This document shows positions 24,685-31,789 of a stretch of 45,778 bases of DNA, in pieces (positions within the stretch are counted from its first letter, which is position 1; each line of letters starts with the position of its first letter). The notes beneath the pieces are model-generated. The model was not told the origin of the DNA, searched no databases, and worked only from the letters and a program-made list of their open reading frames with translations. This stretch comes from a virus, in IMG/VR virus record IMGVR_UViG_3300009151_000004, positions 1 through 45,778 of that record. One strand, given 5' to 3'. Both the position numbers and the translations under genes were made by a program.

Positions 24685-25695
24685 ATGGCCTCGATCAATG
24701 CCCAGCGCGGCAGGCTCTACCTGCTGGCCAAGCTGCCCCGGCGCAATGGGGGCCCCGGCCTGCAGCAAACCAGGATCTCCTTGAAGCTGGACGACACCCC
24801 GATCAACCGGCGGGCAGCGGCCAAGCAACTGGCGACCCTGGAGCGGCAACTGGTCGCCGGCACCTTCGAGTGGGCCTACTGGCTTGACGAGGCCCCCGGA
24901 GCGATCACCTGGCGCGAGGCCATCGCTCGGCTTTATCGGGCCCGGGTTGTACTGGGCCGCACGGGGGAGAGCACCTGGCAGGTGAATTATTTGGGCCGCT
25001 TGCGGCAGGTCCCCCAGGGAGGAGCATGCACCACCGAGAGCTTGGCAACGGCCCTGGGGCGCTACGACAGGGGATCAGCCAGCTATAAGGAGCTGTACTA
25101 CTTGCTGCGGCACCTTTCCCGCCTGGTGGCGGTTCCCTTCCCCGAAGTGCCGGTGCCCACATACCACCAGGCCCAACTGGTGGCGGTGCCCACGGATGCG
25201 GAAATCATCGCGTGGGTGGAGGAGGCCCCGGATCCGGCCCGCTGGTACTGGGGGATGATGGCCGCCTACGGCCTCAGGCCCCATGAGATCGAGGGTTCGG
25301 TGCTGATCGATCGGGACCTATGCCAAGTCAACGAGGCCACGAAAACCGGGTTTCGCACGGTTGTCCCGGTTCCTCGTGAGTGGGTGGAACGGTTCGATCT
25401 GCGTGACCGACGCCAGCGGCCAAGGCTGGAAGGGAGCACCAATCGCCCTGATGCGACGAGCCAGTGGCTGAGCAAGGAGTTGCGGCGCCAGGGCCTGTCG
25501 TGGCGGCCTTATGCCTTACGCCATGCCTACGCGGCCAGGTTGTGGCGCCAGGGGGGCAGTCGGCTGGATCTCTACACCGCTGCCAGGCTGATGGGCCACA
25601 CCGCGACCCAACACGCCAAGACCTACCGGGCCCATATCCAGCCCCATCAGGTGGCGGAAGCGGCGGAGCGGGCGCTAGGAGAGGTCATCGCTTGA
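24685..25695 (+). CDS. int: Tyrosine recombinase integrase
   Basis: The protein has 336 residues from ATG 24685 (MASINAQRGRLYLL); an extension to 24634 is possible. The C-terminal catalytic domain shows Arg198 (YGLRPHEI), a likely Lys220, the box YALRHAYAARL with Arg279 and His280, then LMGHTATQ with His305 and the nucleophile Tyr314 (KTYRAH). In the usual HxxR box the first His is replaced by Tyr277. The N-terminal part holds arm-binding and core-binding domains. It catalyses site-specific integration and excision of the prophage. No recognisable tRNA fragment or attP core was found nearby. Confidence 0.85.
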   Translation: MASINAQRGRLYLLAKLPRRNGGPGLQQTRISLKLDDTPINRRAAAKQLATLERQLVAGTFEWAYWLDEAPGAITWREAIARLYRARVVLGRTGESTWQVNYLGRLRQVPQGGACTTESLATALGRYDRGSASYKELYYLLRHLSRLVAVPFPEVPVPTYHQAQLVAVPTDAEIIAWVEEAPDPARWYWGMMAAYGLRPHEIEGSVLIDRDLCQVNEATKTGFRTVVPVPREWVERFDLRDRRQRPRLEGSTNRPDATSQWLSKELRRQGLSWRPYALRHAYAARLWRQGGSRLDLYTAARLMGHTATQHAKTYRAHIQPHQVAEAAERALGEVIA

Positions 25696-25764
25696 AAGGC
25701 CACAACATGGCAACGGGGAAAATAATCAAAATTATGACTAGCAGATAAATGCAGGCCAACACCA
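25696..25764. other. AT-rich gap between integrase and convergent gene
   Basis: Tail-to-tail gap with short A/T runs and no clear terminator hairpin. attP often lies beside int, so this and the gap upstream of int are the two places to look for it. Confidence 0.4.
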
Positions 25765-26124
25765 TCACCGTTTTATGTCTTTAATGAATTGCTCCTTGCT
25801 CCAATGGAGGTTTAACCAGTCGTCAGCTTCTTGCTTGCTAAAAAATGGCCCTATAAAAGCGCGTGGAACCAGACAGCTTTTATCTTCTTTATCTACATCC
25901 CACCACCAATTATACCAACCATCAATAGAAGGTTTTTCGTCCCAAACCCAATCATTGTTCGTGAAGGCTTTCTTCCCCTTGGTTTTGATGCCGCAGACCG
26001 CAGTGATGCCGCGCACAATGGCGTCCCGCACTTCGGTTGCGGCCGAGGTTCTAGCTAGGCGGTGCTGGTGCCACAACTCGGCCCAGACCCAATCTGCAAG
26101 CCTATCGATTTCAGCCTCTGTCAT
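25765..26124 (-). CDS. Hypothetical Trp-rich protein
   Basis: The protein has 119 residues from the ATG complement at 26124 (MTEAEIDRLADWVWAELWHQ). The second half is aromatic (NDWVWDEKP, then GWYNWWWDVD, then FFSKQEADDWLNLHW) and AT-richer. I do not recognise it. It is the last gene of the leftward operon (26677 to 25765) with an HTH protein and a small helical protein, so it may belong to the lysogeny or accessory functions. Confidence 0.6.
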   Translation of the reverse strand: MTEAEIDRLADWVWAELWHQHRLARTSAATEVRDAIVRGITAVCGIKTKGKKAFTNNDWVWDEKPSIDGWYNWWWDVDKEDKSCLVPRAFIGPFFSKQEADDWLNLHWSKEQFIKDIKR

Positions 26125-26129
26125 GCTGA

Positions 26130-26342
26130 TCACGGCTGCAGCAAGCCAGGGGCCACGGCCGCTAGGTTCACGCGCACGGTGCGCCTGGCACTGGCAACTG
26201 GCGCCAGGTCGATCAGCTCCCGGCCCCAGCGCCACCGGCTCCGGCGGTTGGTGTCGGCCTCGGCCACTAGGCGCTTGATATGGCGGTCGGAGACACCCAG
26301 GGCCACCGCAGCTTCGGCGATGGTGAGCAGGGAGCGAGCCAT
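26130..26342 (-). CDS. Excisionase-like helix-turn-helix protein
   Basis: The protein has 70 residues. Its ATG overlaps the stop of the upstream gene (TGATG), showing coupling. Residues 4-30 read SLLTIAEAAVALGVSDRHIK, a MerR/excisionase-type winged HTH start, followed by a basic wing (RRSRWRWGRELIDL). Near an integrase, such proteins often act as excisionases (DNA bending at attP). A plain transcriptional regulator is the alternative. It is on the opposite strand to int. Confidence 0.7.
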   Translation of the reverse strand: MARSLLTIAEAAVALGVSDRHIKRLVAEADTNRRSRWRWGRELIDLAPVASARRTVRVNLAAVAPGLLQP

Positions 26343-26677
26343 CACGCTGCCACCCCCTGGCCCATGTGGCGGGTGTTGACGAAGTGGCGGGTGAAGGCCA
26401 CCACGTCAAGCCGCAGGGTCAGGCTGGGCTCTGGGTAGCCATTGACGCGGCGCCAGGCCACGTACTCGGCTTCCAGAGCGGCATCGGCAATGTGATCGGG
26501 CTCGGGTTGATTTTCGGCGGCCAGGAGGATGTCCTCCAGCGCAGCCAGCCGCAACTGAACGCCATCCCAAGTGGCGGAATCAACGGGCCGGGCTGGTGGC
26601 GGCTCAATGTTCAGGCGCTCTTCCGCCGACGCGATGCGCCTCAGCAGGGTTTCGAGATTGGTGGTGGTGGCAGTCAT
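26342..26677 (-). CDS. Hypothetical helical protein, first of leftward operon
   Basis: The protein has 111 residues from the ATG complement at 26677; a longer in-frame extension runs through the operator region and is unlikely. The sequence is helical and acidic (NLETLLRRIASAEERLNIEP, then RLAALEDILLAAENQPEPD), with a basic, aromatic end. I do not recognise it. It lies directly behind the 26715-26774 operator cluster and so should be the first gene regulated by it. Confidence 0.6.
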   Translation of the reverse strand: MTATTTNLETLLRRIASAEERLNIEPPPARPVDSATWDGVQLRLAALEDILLAAENQPEPDHIADAALEAEYVAWRRVNGYPEPSLTLRLDVVAFTRHFVNTRHMGQGVAA

Positions 26678-26714
26678 GGGCGGTGCGGTCGGCGGTGGCG
26701 GTGTGCGGCTGTTG

Positions 26715-26728
26715 CCGTTGCGCAACGG
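26715..26728. promoter_or_regulatory. Palindromic operator CCGTTGCGCAACGG
   Basis: A perfect 14-bp palindrome upstream of the leftward operon. A second TTGCGCAA core lies at 26767-26774, suggesting a pair of sites for the same dimeric regulator. Confidence 0.6.
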
Positions 26729-26737
26729 TAAGGCATG

Positions 26738-26758
26738 GCGCCGGCTTTTGAAAAGCGG
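26738..26758. promoter_or_regulatory. Palindromic operator GCTTTTNAAAAGC, copy 1
   Basis: The palindrome core is at 26744-26756. The surrounding 21 bp are repeated with a single central difference at 36896-36916. It lies between the 26677 and 26778 genes. Confidence 0.65.
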
Positions 26759-26766
26759 TTGTGCGA

Positions 26767-26774
26767 TTGCGCAA
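26767..26774. promoter_or_regulatory. TTGCGCAA palindrome
   Basis: This shares its core with CCGTTGCGCAACGG at 26715, 52 bp away centre to centre (about five helical turns), compatible with cooperative binding. Confidence 0.45.
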
Positions 26775-26777
26775 CAA

Positions 26778-27539
26778 TTACCGGGCACCGACAAACTCAG
26801 CCACAACTTGACCAGGATCCACATTGGGAAGTTCACTGCTCAAGGCAATAGCTATTAACTCGTCAGCAGATTTGGAATTACGCAGAACCCATGCAGCTGC
26901 TTGCTTAGAGGCCTCAAAATTTATTGGCCAAAGCCCCTGTAATGCTTTTTCAAATGACCAACGACCGAGTTTTAGCTGCTTCAAAACCCACCCCTCACCA
27001 AAAGAAGAATCAATTAAAACGCTGTCATCAATGCCACTGTTGCGCAGTTTGGCAACGGCATTAGCAACTGCATGCACATGGGCCCTCCGCTGGGTCGTGG
27101 TCATCTCCCACGGCTGCCGTCGCTCTGGCCCTGCAACAAGGCGCGGTGCCTCCTGGGGCGCCTGCTCCGGCAGTGTCCGCACCAGTTCATGAAACTGGTC
27201 CGGGTCAGCCATGCGCTGGGCAAGGTCATGTCGTAGGCCCCGTTCGATCATGGGGTGATCAGTGATCACATCCTCCCCGCGTACACGGCAAGTGGCGCGA
27301 CTGACGGGGTAGACGTAGCGCAGAAGGGCAATGTGAGGCGCCACGTCCCTGGGTGGCTGGGGATCTAACATGCGCTGCTGAACGGCAAACAGCAGGGCCT
27401 CTTCGGTGAGGTCGAACTTCGCCCGTTCGGGGAAGGTTTCCCAGGCCATTGTCATGGCGGCTCCGGTGAGCTGTTTGCTCATTGGCAGGAGCTGCATCAG
27501 CGTCGTCAGGGCCGTGTGATGGTTCTCGAGGGTGATCAT
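26778..27539 (-). CDS. Hypothetical protein following the replication gene
   Basis: The protein has 253 residues from the ATG complement at 27539, which overlaps the stop of the replication gene. Residues 1-110 are helical (AMTMAWETFPERAKFDLTEE, later YVYPVSRATCRVR). A Pro/Arg-rich linker follows at 135-150. The last 100 residues are AT-richer and helical, ending in VDPGQVVAEFVGAR. I do not recognise a helicase or loader motif. Close coupling to the initiator suggests a replication partner, but this is context only. Confidence 0.6.
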   Translation of the reverse strand: MITLENHHTALTTLMQLLPMSKQLTGAAMTMAWETFPERAKFDLTEEALLFAVQQRMLDPQPPRDVAPHIALLRYVYPVSRATCRVRGEDVITDHPMIERGLRHDLAQRMADPDQFHELVRTLPEQAPQEAPRLVAGPERRQPWEMTTTQRRAHVHAVANAVAKLRNSGIDDSVLIDSSFGEGWVLKQLKLGRWSFEKALQGLWPINFEASKQAAAWVLRNSKSADELIAIALSSELPNVDPGQVVAEFVGAR

Positions 27540-28582
27540 GCGAGCACCTCGCAGACCACGGTCTGGTCGCCAGCGTTGGCGGCTGCTCTTTTGGCGTCCC
27601 TGGCCTTGATGAAGGCGATGGATTCCATGGCTGCCTCTTCTGGTGTCTGCCTGCGGCTGAAGGCGGCCTGCTGTTGGGCTAGCCGCAGGCCGTAGGTGCG
27701 CCAAAGGGAGTGGGTGACGCTCATCCACGGCTTGATCGAGGCGCGATCAATGCCCTGCTGAAGCTGCGATCGCAGGGCCTCGGTGCCGCCCTGGGGGTCT
27801 TCCTGGATTAGGCTGAGCTGGGTAATCAGGCTGGCCCAGGCCCTCTCAGTGCGGGCCCCTGCCTTGGTGGCCCAGAAACCCAGGATCTCTGGGGCTACGG
27901 GCATCAGCTCAAACGGGATCAACTCCTCGCAGGGCTCAAACCTGCGCCTTCGAGACTTGATTGGGGTCATGGTCGGCGCTGGTGGTGGTTCGGAAACCAT
28001 ACCGCCCTCCGGAGCTTTGGGAACCGCAGCAACCTTCGGCAAAACCTCAACCGCAAGCGCTTCGAGCTGGTCCTGGCCCGCTCTCCCCCCACTGGGGGGT
28101 AAGGGGGGTTCTAAATCTTGTTCAATTCCTCTTGTTAAATCCCTCTTGTTAGGGTCCCCCTTTTGGGGGAGGGGTCCCCTACCCCTTTTGGGGGAGGGGT
28201 GGGATGCCCCTTTTAGGGGATCCCCCTTTTGGGGGAGGGATACCCCTTTTGGGGGAGGGGTCTGTTCGTACCTCACATGGAAAAGAGCGGTCTGACCAAC
28301 ACGGTCCACCCTGCTAATCCAGCCGTTTTCCACAAGCCAGCGAAGGCTTGATCGAATGTCCTCGGCCTTCATCCGGCACTCCAGGGCCAACCGGCTGATG
28401 GACGGGAAAGCCTGATCGTCCTGGCCCGCGTAGTGCCAAAGCCAGGCATAGACGAAAAGGGTGCCTTTGCGATCGGCGCAGGCTTCGAGCAGGGCGATTG
28501 GCACCTGGGCAAACCGTGGTCGCGTAATTCTTGGTTGCGTCAAACTGGCTGCCAATTCGGCAGCATCTTGGGCTTGGGCCAT
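27536..28582 (-). CDS. Replication initiator-like protein with HTH domain
   Basis: The protein has 348 residues from the ATG complement at 28582. The extension to 28894 has no supporting features. Residues 35-105 form a winged helix-turn-helix (FVYAWLWHYAGQDDQAFPSI, later SSLRWLVENGWISR), as in phage replication initiators. Residues 105-150 are a Pro/Lys/Gly linker encoded by iteron-like DNA repeats. Residues 225-348 are a helical domain with Trp/Arg pairs, possibly for recruiting a helicase. Like lambda O, the gene appears to contain the origin it would recognise. The role is inferred from this layout. Confidence 0.65.
   Translation of the reverse strand: MAQAQDAAELAASLTQPRITRPRFAQVPIALLEACADRKGTLFVYAWLWHYAGQDDQAFPSISRLALECRMKAEDIRSSLRWLVENGWISRVDRVGQTALFHVRYEQTPPPKGVSLPQKGDPLKGASHPSPKRGRGPLPQKGDPNKRDLTRGIEQDLEPPLPPSGGRAGQDQLEALAVEVLPKVAAVPKAPEGGMVSEPPPAPTMTPIKSRRRRFEPCEELIPFELMPVAPEILGFWATKAGARTERAWASLITQLSLIQEDPQGGTEALRSQLQQGIDRASIKPWMSVTHSLWRTYGLRLAQQQAAFSRRQTPEEAAMESIAFIKARDAKRAAANAGDQTVVCEVLA
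28085..28260. repeat. Iteron-like array and AT-rich patch, candidate replication origin
   Basis: Five copies of CCCCTTTTGGGGGAGG or close variants start at 28156, 28182, 28207, 28222 and 28243. A related C6-ACT-G6 inverted repeat lies at 28085-28099. Between them, 28108-28152 is AT-rich with repeated CTCTTGTTA. Iterons beside an AT-rich unwinding element inside the initiator gene is the lambda-type origin plan. Alternatively the repeats only encode a flexible linker. Confidence 0.55.
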
Positions 28583-28609
28583 GTAGGATGATTCCGCAAT
28601 TTGGACTTC

Positions 28610-28647
28610 AAAAGCCCTCCGCGTTTGGTCGCTCGGGGGGCTTTTTT
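28610..28647. terminator. Hairpin with T-run in the replication gene leader
   Basis: AAAAGCCCTCCG and CGGGGGGCTTTTTT form a stem with one mismatch. T6 on the plus strand makes it a plus-strand terminator. The minus-strand RNA also ends the stem in UUUU, so it could act in both directions. It lies 28 nt upstream of the initiator start, so it may attenuate that gene or end an antisense RNA. Confidence 0.6.
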
Positions 28648-28806
28648 GTGCCTGGATACCCCTCCGGGCATGACCAGCACCCGGCCATCCTACGGCAACT
28701 GCACCATGGCGCTGCGCTTGCGCAACCTTGAAACCAGGGCGCCGCGCTAAGCCATCGATGCCGATTCTTTCGGTTTGTTCCCTGATGACTGGCGTACCCT
28801 TTGGGA

Positions 28807-29655
28807 ATGAAAGCCACCACCTGCCTGCGTCAGGCCCTGGACTGGCCCACTTTGCCACCACCACCACCGCCGACCGTGCCCGATTCCCTCCCACCAGGCC
28901 GCCAGCTGGCGTCGCGGCGCCACCTGCAGGGCCGGCAGCACCTATCCGCCGTCCTCAATTTTTGGCTCGCACGATCCGGCCTTAGCCATGAGCAGCTTGG
29001 ATCCATCGCTGACTGGGCCATGTCCGAGAAGGGCCTGCTGTCTTCACCGCAGATAAGCCACCTGCGCAACGGGACTGTAGTCAAGCCGTCGCACCGAAAC
29101 CTGGATGCCCTGGGGGGCGCCAACATGGCGATATGGCTATGGCAGCACCGTGGCCCGGAGGTGTGCTTGCGTCGCTACGGGCCCCACAGCGCCTACCGCA
29201 TCCAGGATGAATGGCTGCAAAATGCCATCTGGCTGCACCACCCTGAGCACACCGATGAGGCCCTGAACTACGCCGATTTTTGCGATCTGCAGGCCGGCTA
29301 CCTCGTGCTGCCCTACCTGGGTGAGGTCAACCTTAGCCCCAGCGAAACCAAGGCCATGAACTTGGCCCTGGCCGATCTGTTTGACGGCCTGGCGCAGGAG
29401 CGGATGGGTGATGGCCAGACGATGCGGCAGGCCCTGGAAACCGTGCTGGCCGCCTACCCGGCAACGGCCTCAAGAGATCGCCGCGAGCACCTGCGCAACG
29501 TGATCATGGGCACCGCCGACTACACGAAGGCAGAGCTGGAAAAGGAGCTGTTTTTCCTGGCTGAAACCGTCAGGATTCTTCGAGCACTCCCAGAGGGAGA
29601 GTTTGGGCCTGGTGATCTGCACGCAGAGTTGTCTGCAGGGCGCCGCCGCGCCTGA
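28807..29655 (+). CDS. Putative HTH regulator (repressor-like)
   Basis: The protein has 282 residues from ATG 28807, divergent from the replication gene. Residues 1-45 are Pro/Arg-rich. Residues 48-95 look like an XRE-type HTH: LNFWLARSGLSHEQLGSIAD, then SSPQISHLRNG, where QISHLRNG is the typical recognition-helix end. The remaining 180 residues are helical and acidic with two Trp-rich segments. Its position opposite the replication genes is that expected of a lysogeny repressor or early switch protein. No peptidase (LexA-type) domain is visible. Confidence 0.55.
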   Translation: MKATTCLRQALDWPTLPPPPPPTVPDSLPPGRQLASRRHLQGRQHLSAVLNFWLARSGLSHEQLGSIADWAMSEKGLLSSPQISHLRNGTVVKPSHRNLDALGGANMAIWLWQHRGPEVCLRRYGPHSAYRIQDEWLQNAIWLHHPEHTDEALNYADFCDLQAGYLVLPYLGEVNLSPSETKAMNLALADLFDGLAQERMGDGQTMRQALETVLAAYPATASRDRREHLRNVIMGTADYTKAELEKELFFLAETVRILRALPEGEFGPGDLHAELSAGRRRA

Positions 29656-29794
29656 CGACGTGGAACAGGTAGGAGCCCCCCAGCCAAACCTCGGCTTCGG
29701 TGATGGCGGTCTGCTCGCATAGGGCCCGCCAGATCGCATCTGCCTGGTCCTGGTCAGCGGCGAGGATCCTGATGGGCTGGAGCGATGCAGGCAT
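29570..29794 (-). CDS. Hypothetical 74-residue protein
   Basis: Minus strand, from the ATG complement at 29794. The pattern IRILAADQDQADAIWRALCE, then TEAEVWLGGSYLFHVVRRG is strand-helix-strand, protein-like. The last 86 nt overlap the end of the HTH regulator gene tail-to-tail. I do not recognise it. Together with 30025 it forms a divergent pair sharing the control region 29795-30024. Confidence 0.5.
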   Translation of the reverse strand: MPASLQPIRILAADQDQADAIWRALCEQTAITEAEVWLGGSYLFHVVRRGGALQTTLRADHQAQTLPLGVLEES

Positions 29795-30024
29795 TGAATT
29801 TGGCACAATTTTCCTAGGAGAATCGATCCCCCCCCCCCGCAAGAATGTTGCGAAAGGTCAATGGCTATGCGTTTTGTGCATAACGCAACGGGAGGGGCCG
29901 GAATGACTTCCGCTTCCCAGCCTAGCCGCTGCGGTTTCCAAAGGGCCCAGGGAGAGGTTAAAATCAAAAAGCCAGGGCACAGCCCCCACAGCCAGCGCCC
30001 TGGCGCCACCACCATCCGACCGCC
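29795..30024. promoter_or_regulatory. Divergent control region before recombination genes
   Basis: This region contains a run of 11 C (29828-29838), nested inverted repeats GTTGCG (29847-29852) / CGCAAC (29884-29889) and TATGC (29866-29870) / GCATA (29878-29882), and element B (29921-29944). No gene fits. It probably carries promoters for 29794 (minus) and 30025 (plus). Confidence 0.5.
29921..29944. promoter_or_regulatory. Divergent-region element B, copy 2
   Basis: CCTAGCCGCTGCGGTTTCC plus AAAGG lies 81 nt before ATG 30025. It is closely related to the copies at 2217 and 34530, which also lie between divergent genes. Confidence 0.5.
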
Positions 30025-30885
30025 ATGACTGAGCTTTCTGGGCCCTTGGCCCCACCAAACCTCGGCGCTGTAATAACCAGCGCCGACATTGATAAAAAGG
30101 GCACCGGCTCCTACGCTGCTGATTACGTCAACTGGTGCCGCACCGCCCAGCTTCTGCGTGAACACGCGCCAGGTTGGCAGTTTCACCTTCGGCCCACCGC
30201 CAACGGCCAGCACGTCTGGAGTGCCCCCAATGGCACCGGCTACGTGGTTGGCTACTTTCAGGGCCCTGGTGGTGACTGTACGCCTGATTTTCCCCAGGCG
30301 GTGATGGACAACCGCAACGTTGCCGTTGCACTGGAAAATGTAGATGCTCGCGATCTAACCGATACCCACCGGCGCTGCCTGTGCACAGCCGCCGCTGCTC
30401 AGTTTGGCCTGGCATGGCAGTTGTGGGCCAAGGAGCCGGTGGAGAATCCGCATCGTCAAACGGAATCAGCTTCAGACGGGAAAGCCGCAGACCGCAGTGC
30501 ACCTGCTAATCAGTCGCCAGCACGGCGAACATCTACCAGGCAAGCGGCTCCGACAAGTCAGGCGCCATCCGCCAGGCCCCAACAAGCTCAGCAGCCCAGC
30601 GCCGTCCCAGGGCAAGTCACCCTCGCCGCCGTCACCAAGCGCTGCCTCGATGCAGGCATGACCCCTGATGGGATGCGGGCGATGGCTTACGAACTCAGCA
30701 AAGGCAAAACCGCAGAGATTGGAGGGCTGAATGAGGCTGTCAAGGGCAAGATCTTGAACCTTGGTGTGTCGGCCGCATGGGTGGCCAAGTGGAACGCCGC
30801 CGGGGCTTCTTCTTCGATTGCCGAATCAGGCGATGACGATCCGCCGCTGGCCTGGGGCCTTGCTCCCATTACTGCCGCTGCCTGA
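30025..30885 (+). CDS. Single-strand annealing protein candidate (DUF1071/Sak3-like)
   Basis: The protein has 286 residues from ATG 30025. Residues 18-60 (ADIDKKGTGSYAADYVNWCR, then LLREHAPGWQFHLRP) and residues 92-135 (FPQAVMDNRNVAVALENVDA, then THRRCLCTAAAAQFGLAWQL) follow the order of DUF1071-type phage annealing proteins. Residues 140-195 are a Ser/Pro/Gln linker, and the C-terminal 90 residues are helical. With SSB and a RusA resolvase immediately downstream, it completes a recombination module that anneals complementary single strands during replication or repair. The family assignment is by pattern. Confidence 0.65.
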   Translation: MTELSGPLAPPNLGAVITSADIDKKGTGSYAADYVNWCRTAQLLREHAPGWQFHLRPTANGQHVWSAPNGTGYVVGYFQGPGGDCTPDFPQAVMDNRNVAVALENVDARDLTDTHRRCLCTAAAAQFGLAWQLWAKEPVENPHRQTESASDGKAADRSAPANQSPARRTSTRQAAPTSQAPSARPQQAQQPSAVPGQVTLAAVTKRCLDAGMTPDGMRAMAYELSKGKTAEIGGLNEAVKGKILNLGVSAAWVAKWNAAGASSSIAESGDDDPPLAWGLAPITAAA

Positions 30886-30895
30886 TCAATGGCCC

Positions 30896-30912
30896 GCCGG
30901 GGCCCACACGGC
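30896..30912 (+). repeat. Intergenic hairpin, related copy at 37142
   Basis: GCCG...CGGC hairpin within GGCCCGCCGGGGCCCA (30891-30906). The same 16-mer with one change occurs at 37137-37152. Both follow an early gene stop, so this may be an mRNA 3'-end structure. Confidence 0.4.
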
Positions 30913-30915
30913 AAC

Positions 30916-30934
30916 TTGTAATTTTCACTTACAA
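30916..30934. promoter_or_regulatory. Inverted repeat TTGTAA/TTACAA before ssb
   Basis: TTGTAA-N7-TTACAA lies 10 nt before the ssb ATG. It may form an operator or RNA hairpin controlling ssb translation. Confidence 0.4.
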
Positions 30935-30944
30935 CTTCACCATC

Positions 30945-31322
30945 ATGGCATCACTCAATGTCTGCAGTTTCACCGGTCGCGCTGGTCGTGATCCTGAAAC
31001 TCGTTATTTTGAATCTGGCTCAATGGTTGCTGAGTTCAGCATTGCCGTCGACGGCAGGAAGCGTGACTCAAAACCCCTCTGGCTCAACTTGAAGATATGG
31101 GGAAAGACTGCTGAAGTGGCAGCAAACTATGTGCGCAAGGGCAGCAAGGTTGCTGTTTCGGGTTCGCTTGAAAGCGAAACATGGACCGATAGGGCTTCTG
31201 GTGAAGAGAAAAGCAAGATGGTTCTCAACGTCAAGGAACTCACCTTGCTGGACAGCAGGCGGGATGACCTTGGCGGTGGAGGCTACGGCGGCCCAGCATT
31301 CGATGAAGAAGTGCCGTTCTGA
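30945..31322 (+). CDS. ssb: Single-stranded DNA-binding protein
   Basis: The protein has 125 residues from ATG 30945. The OB-fold signature is clear: MASLNVCSFTGRAGRDPETR, then MVAEFSIAVDGRKR, then WLNLKIWGKTAEVAANYVRKGSKVAVSGSL. A short Gly-rich linker leads to the acidic tip DEEVPF, the form used by SSB to recruit partner proteins. It coats ssDNA during replication and recombination. Its stop overlaps the start of the resolvase gene. Confidence 0.95.
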   Translation: MASLNVCSFTGRAGRDPETRYFESGSMVAEFSIAVDGRKRDSKPLWLNLKIWGKTAEVAANYVRKGSKVAVSGSLESETWTDRASGEEKSKMVLNVKELTLLDSRRDDLGGGGYGGPAFDEEVPF

Positions 31323-31789
31323 TGGAGGCCTTTACCTTTCGGGTCGAGGGCATGGCGCCAGCGCCGCAGGGCAGCAAGATCCATCTGGGCCGGGGGGTGA
31401 TGATCGAATCATGCGCCAACGTCAAGCCCTGGCGGGCGATGGTGGCCCATGCTGCTATTGCCGCCAAGGTGCCCCTGCTCCGGGGCCCAGTGCGGATGTC
31501 GGCAGTGTTCCTGTTTCAGCGACCGGCAGGGCACTACCGCAAGGACGGCACCCTGAAGCCGACAAACTCGGCACTGACCAGCGCCACCGGCAAGGGGGCG
31601 CCGATGTTCCACTGCGTCAAGCCGGACGCCAGCAAGCTCCAGCGATCCACTGAAGACGCCCTTTCAAACTTGGCTTACGAGGATGACGCACGCCTGGTCG
31701 GTTGCGTGATTGAAAAAAGGTGGTGCGCTGGTGATGAAAGGCCAGGAGCACTGATCACCCTGATTCCGCTCCAAAAGCAAAGCCCCTGA
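31322..31789 (+). CDS. rusA: RusA-like Holliday junction resolvase
   Basis: The protein has 155 residues, and its ATG overlaps the ssb stop. RusA family features are an N-terminal strand with Pro (VEGMAPAPQGSK) and the acidic core KPDASKLQRSTEDAL (Asp102, Asp112), followed by AYEDDARLVGCVIEKRW (Asp121, Asp122). These residues bind metal and cut four-way junctions, helping to resolve replication or recombination intermediates before packaging. It is the last gene of the annealing protein, SSB, resolvase cassette, and a strong hairpin overlaps its stop. Confidence 0.9.
   Translation: MEAFTFRVEGMAPAPQGSKIHLGRGVMIESCANVKPWRAMVAHAAIAAKVPLLRGPVRMSAVFLFQRPAGHYRKDGTLKPTNSALTSATGKGAPMFHCVKPDASKLQRSTEDALSNLAYEDDARLVGCVIEKRWCAGDERPGALITLIPLQKQSP

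Noticed and set aside
2830-27773. HIP1-type octamers GCGATCGC (2830-2837, 27766-27773) as evidence of a cyanobacterial host
   Set aside because: Only two copies were noticed, about what chance gives at this base composition, so they do not identify the host.
28583-28894. N-terminal extension of the replication protein to 28894
   Set aside because: The extension crosses the hairpin and divergent promoter region and overlaps the start of the divergent gene. ATG 28582 begins a protein-like sequence.
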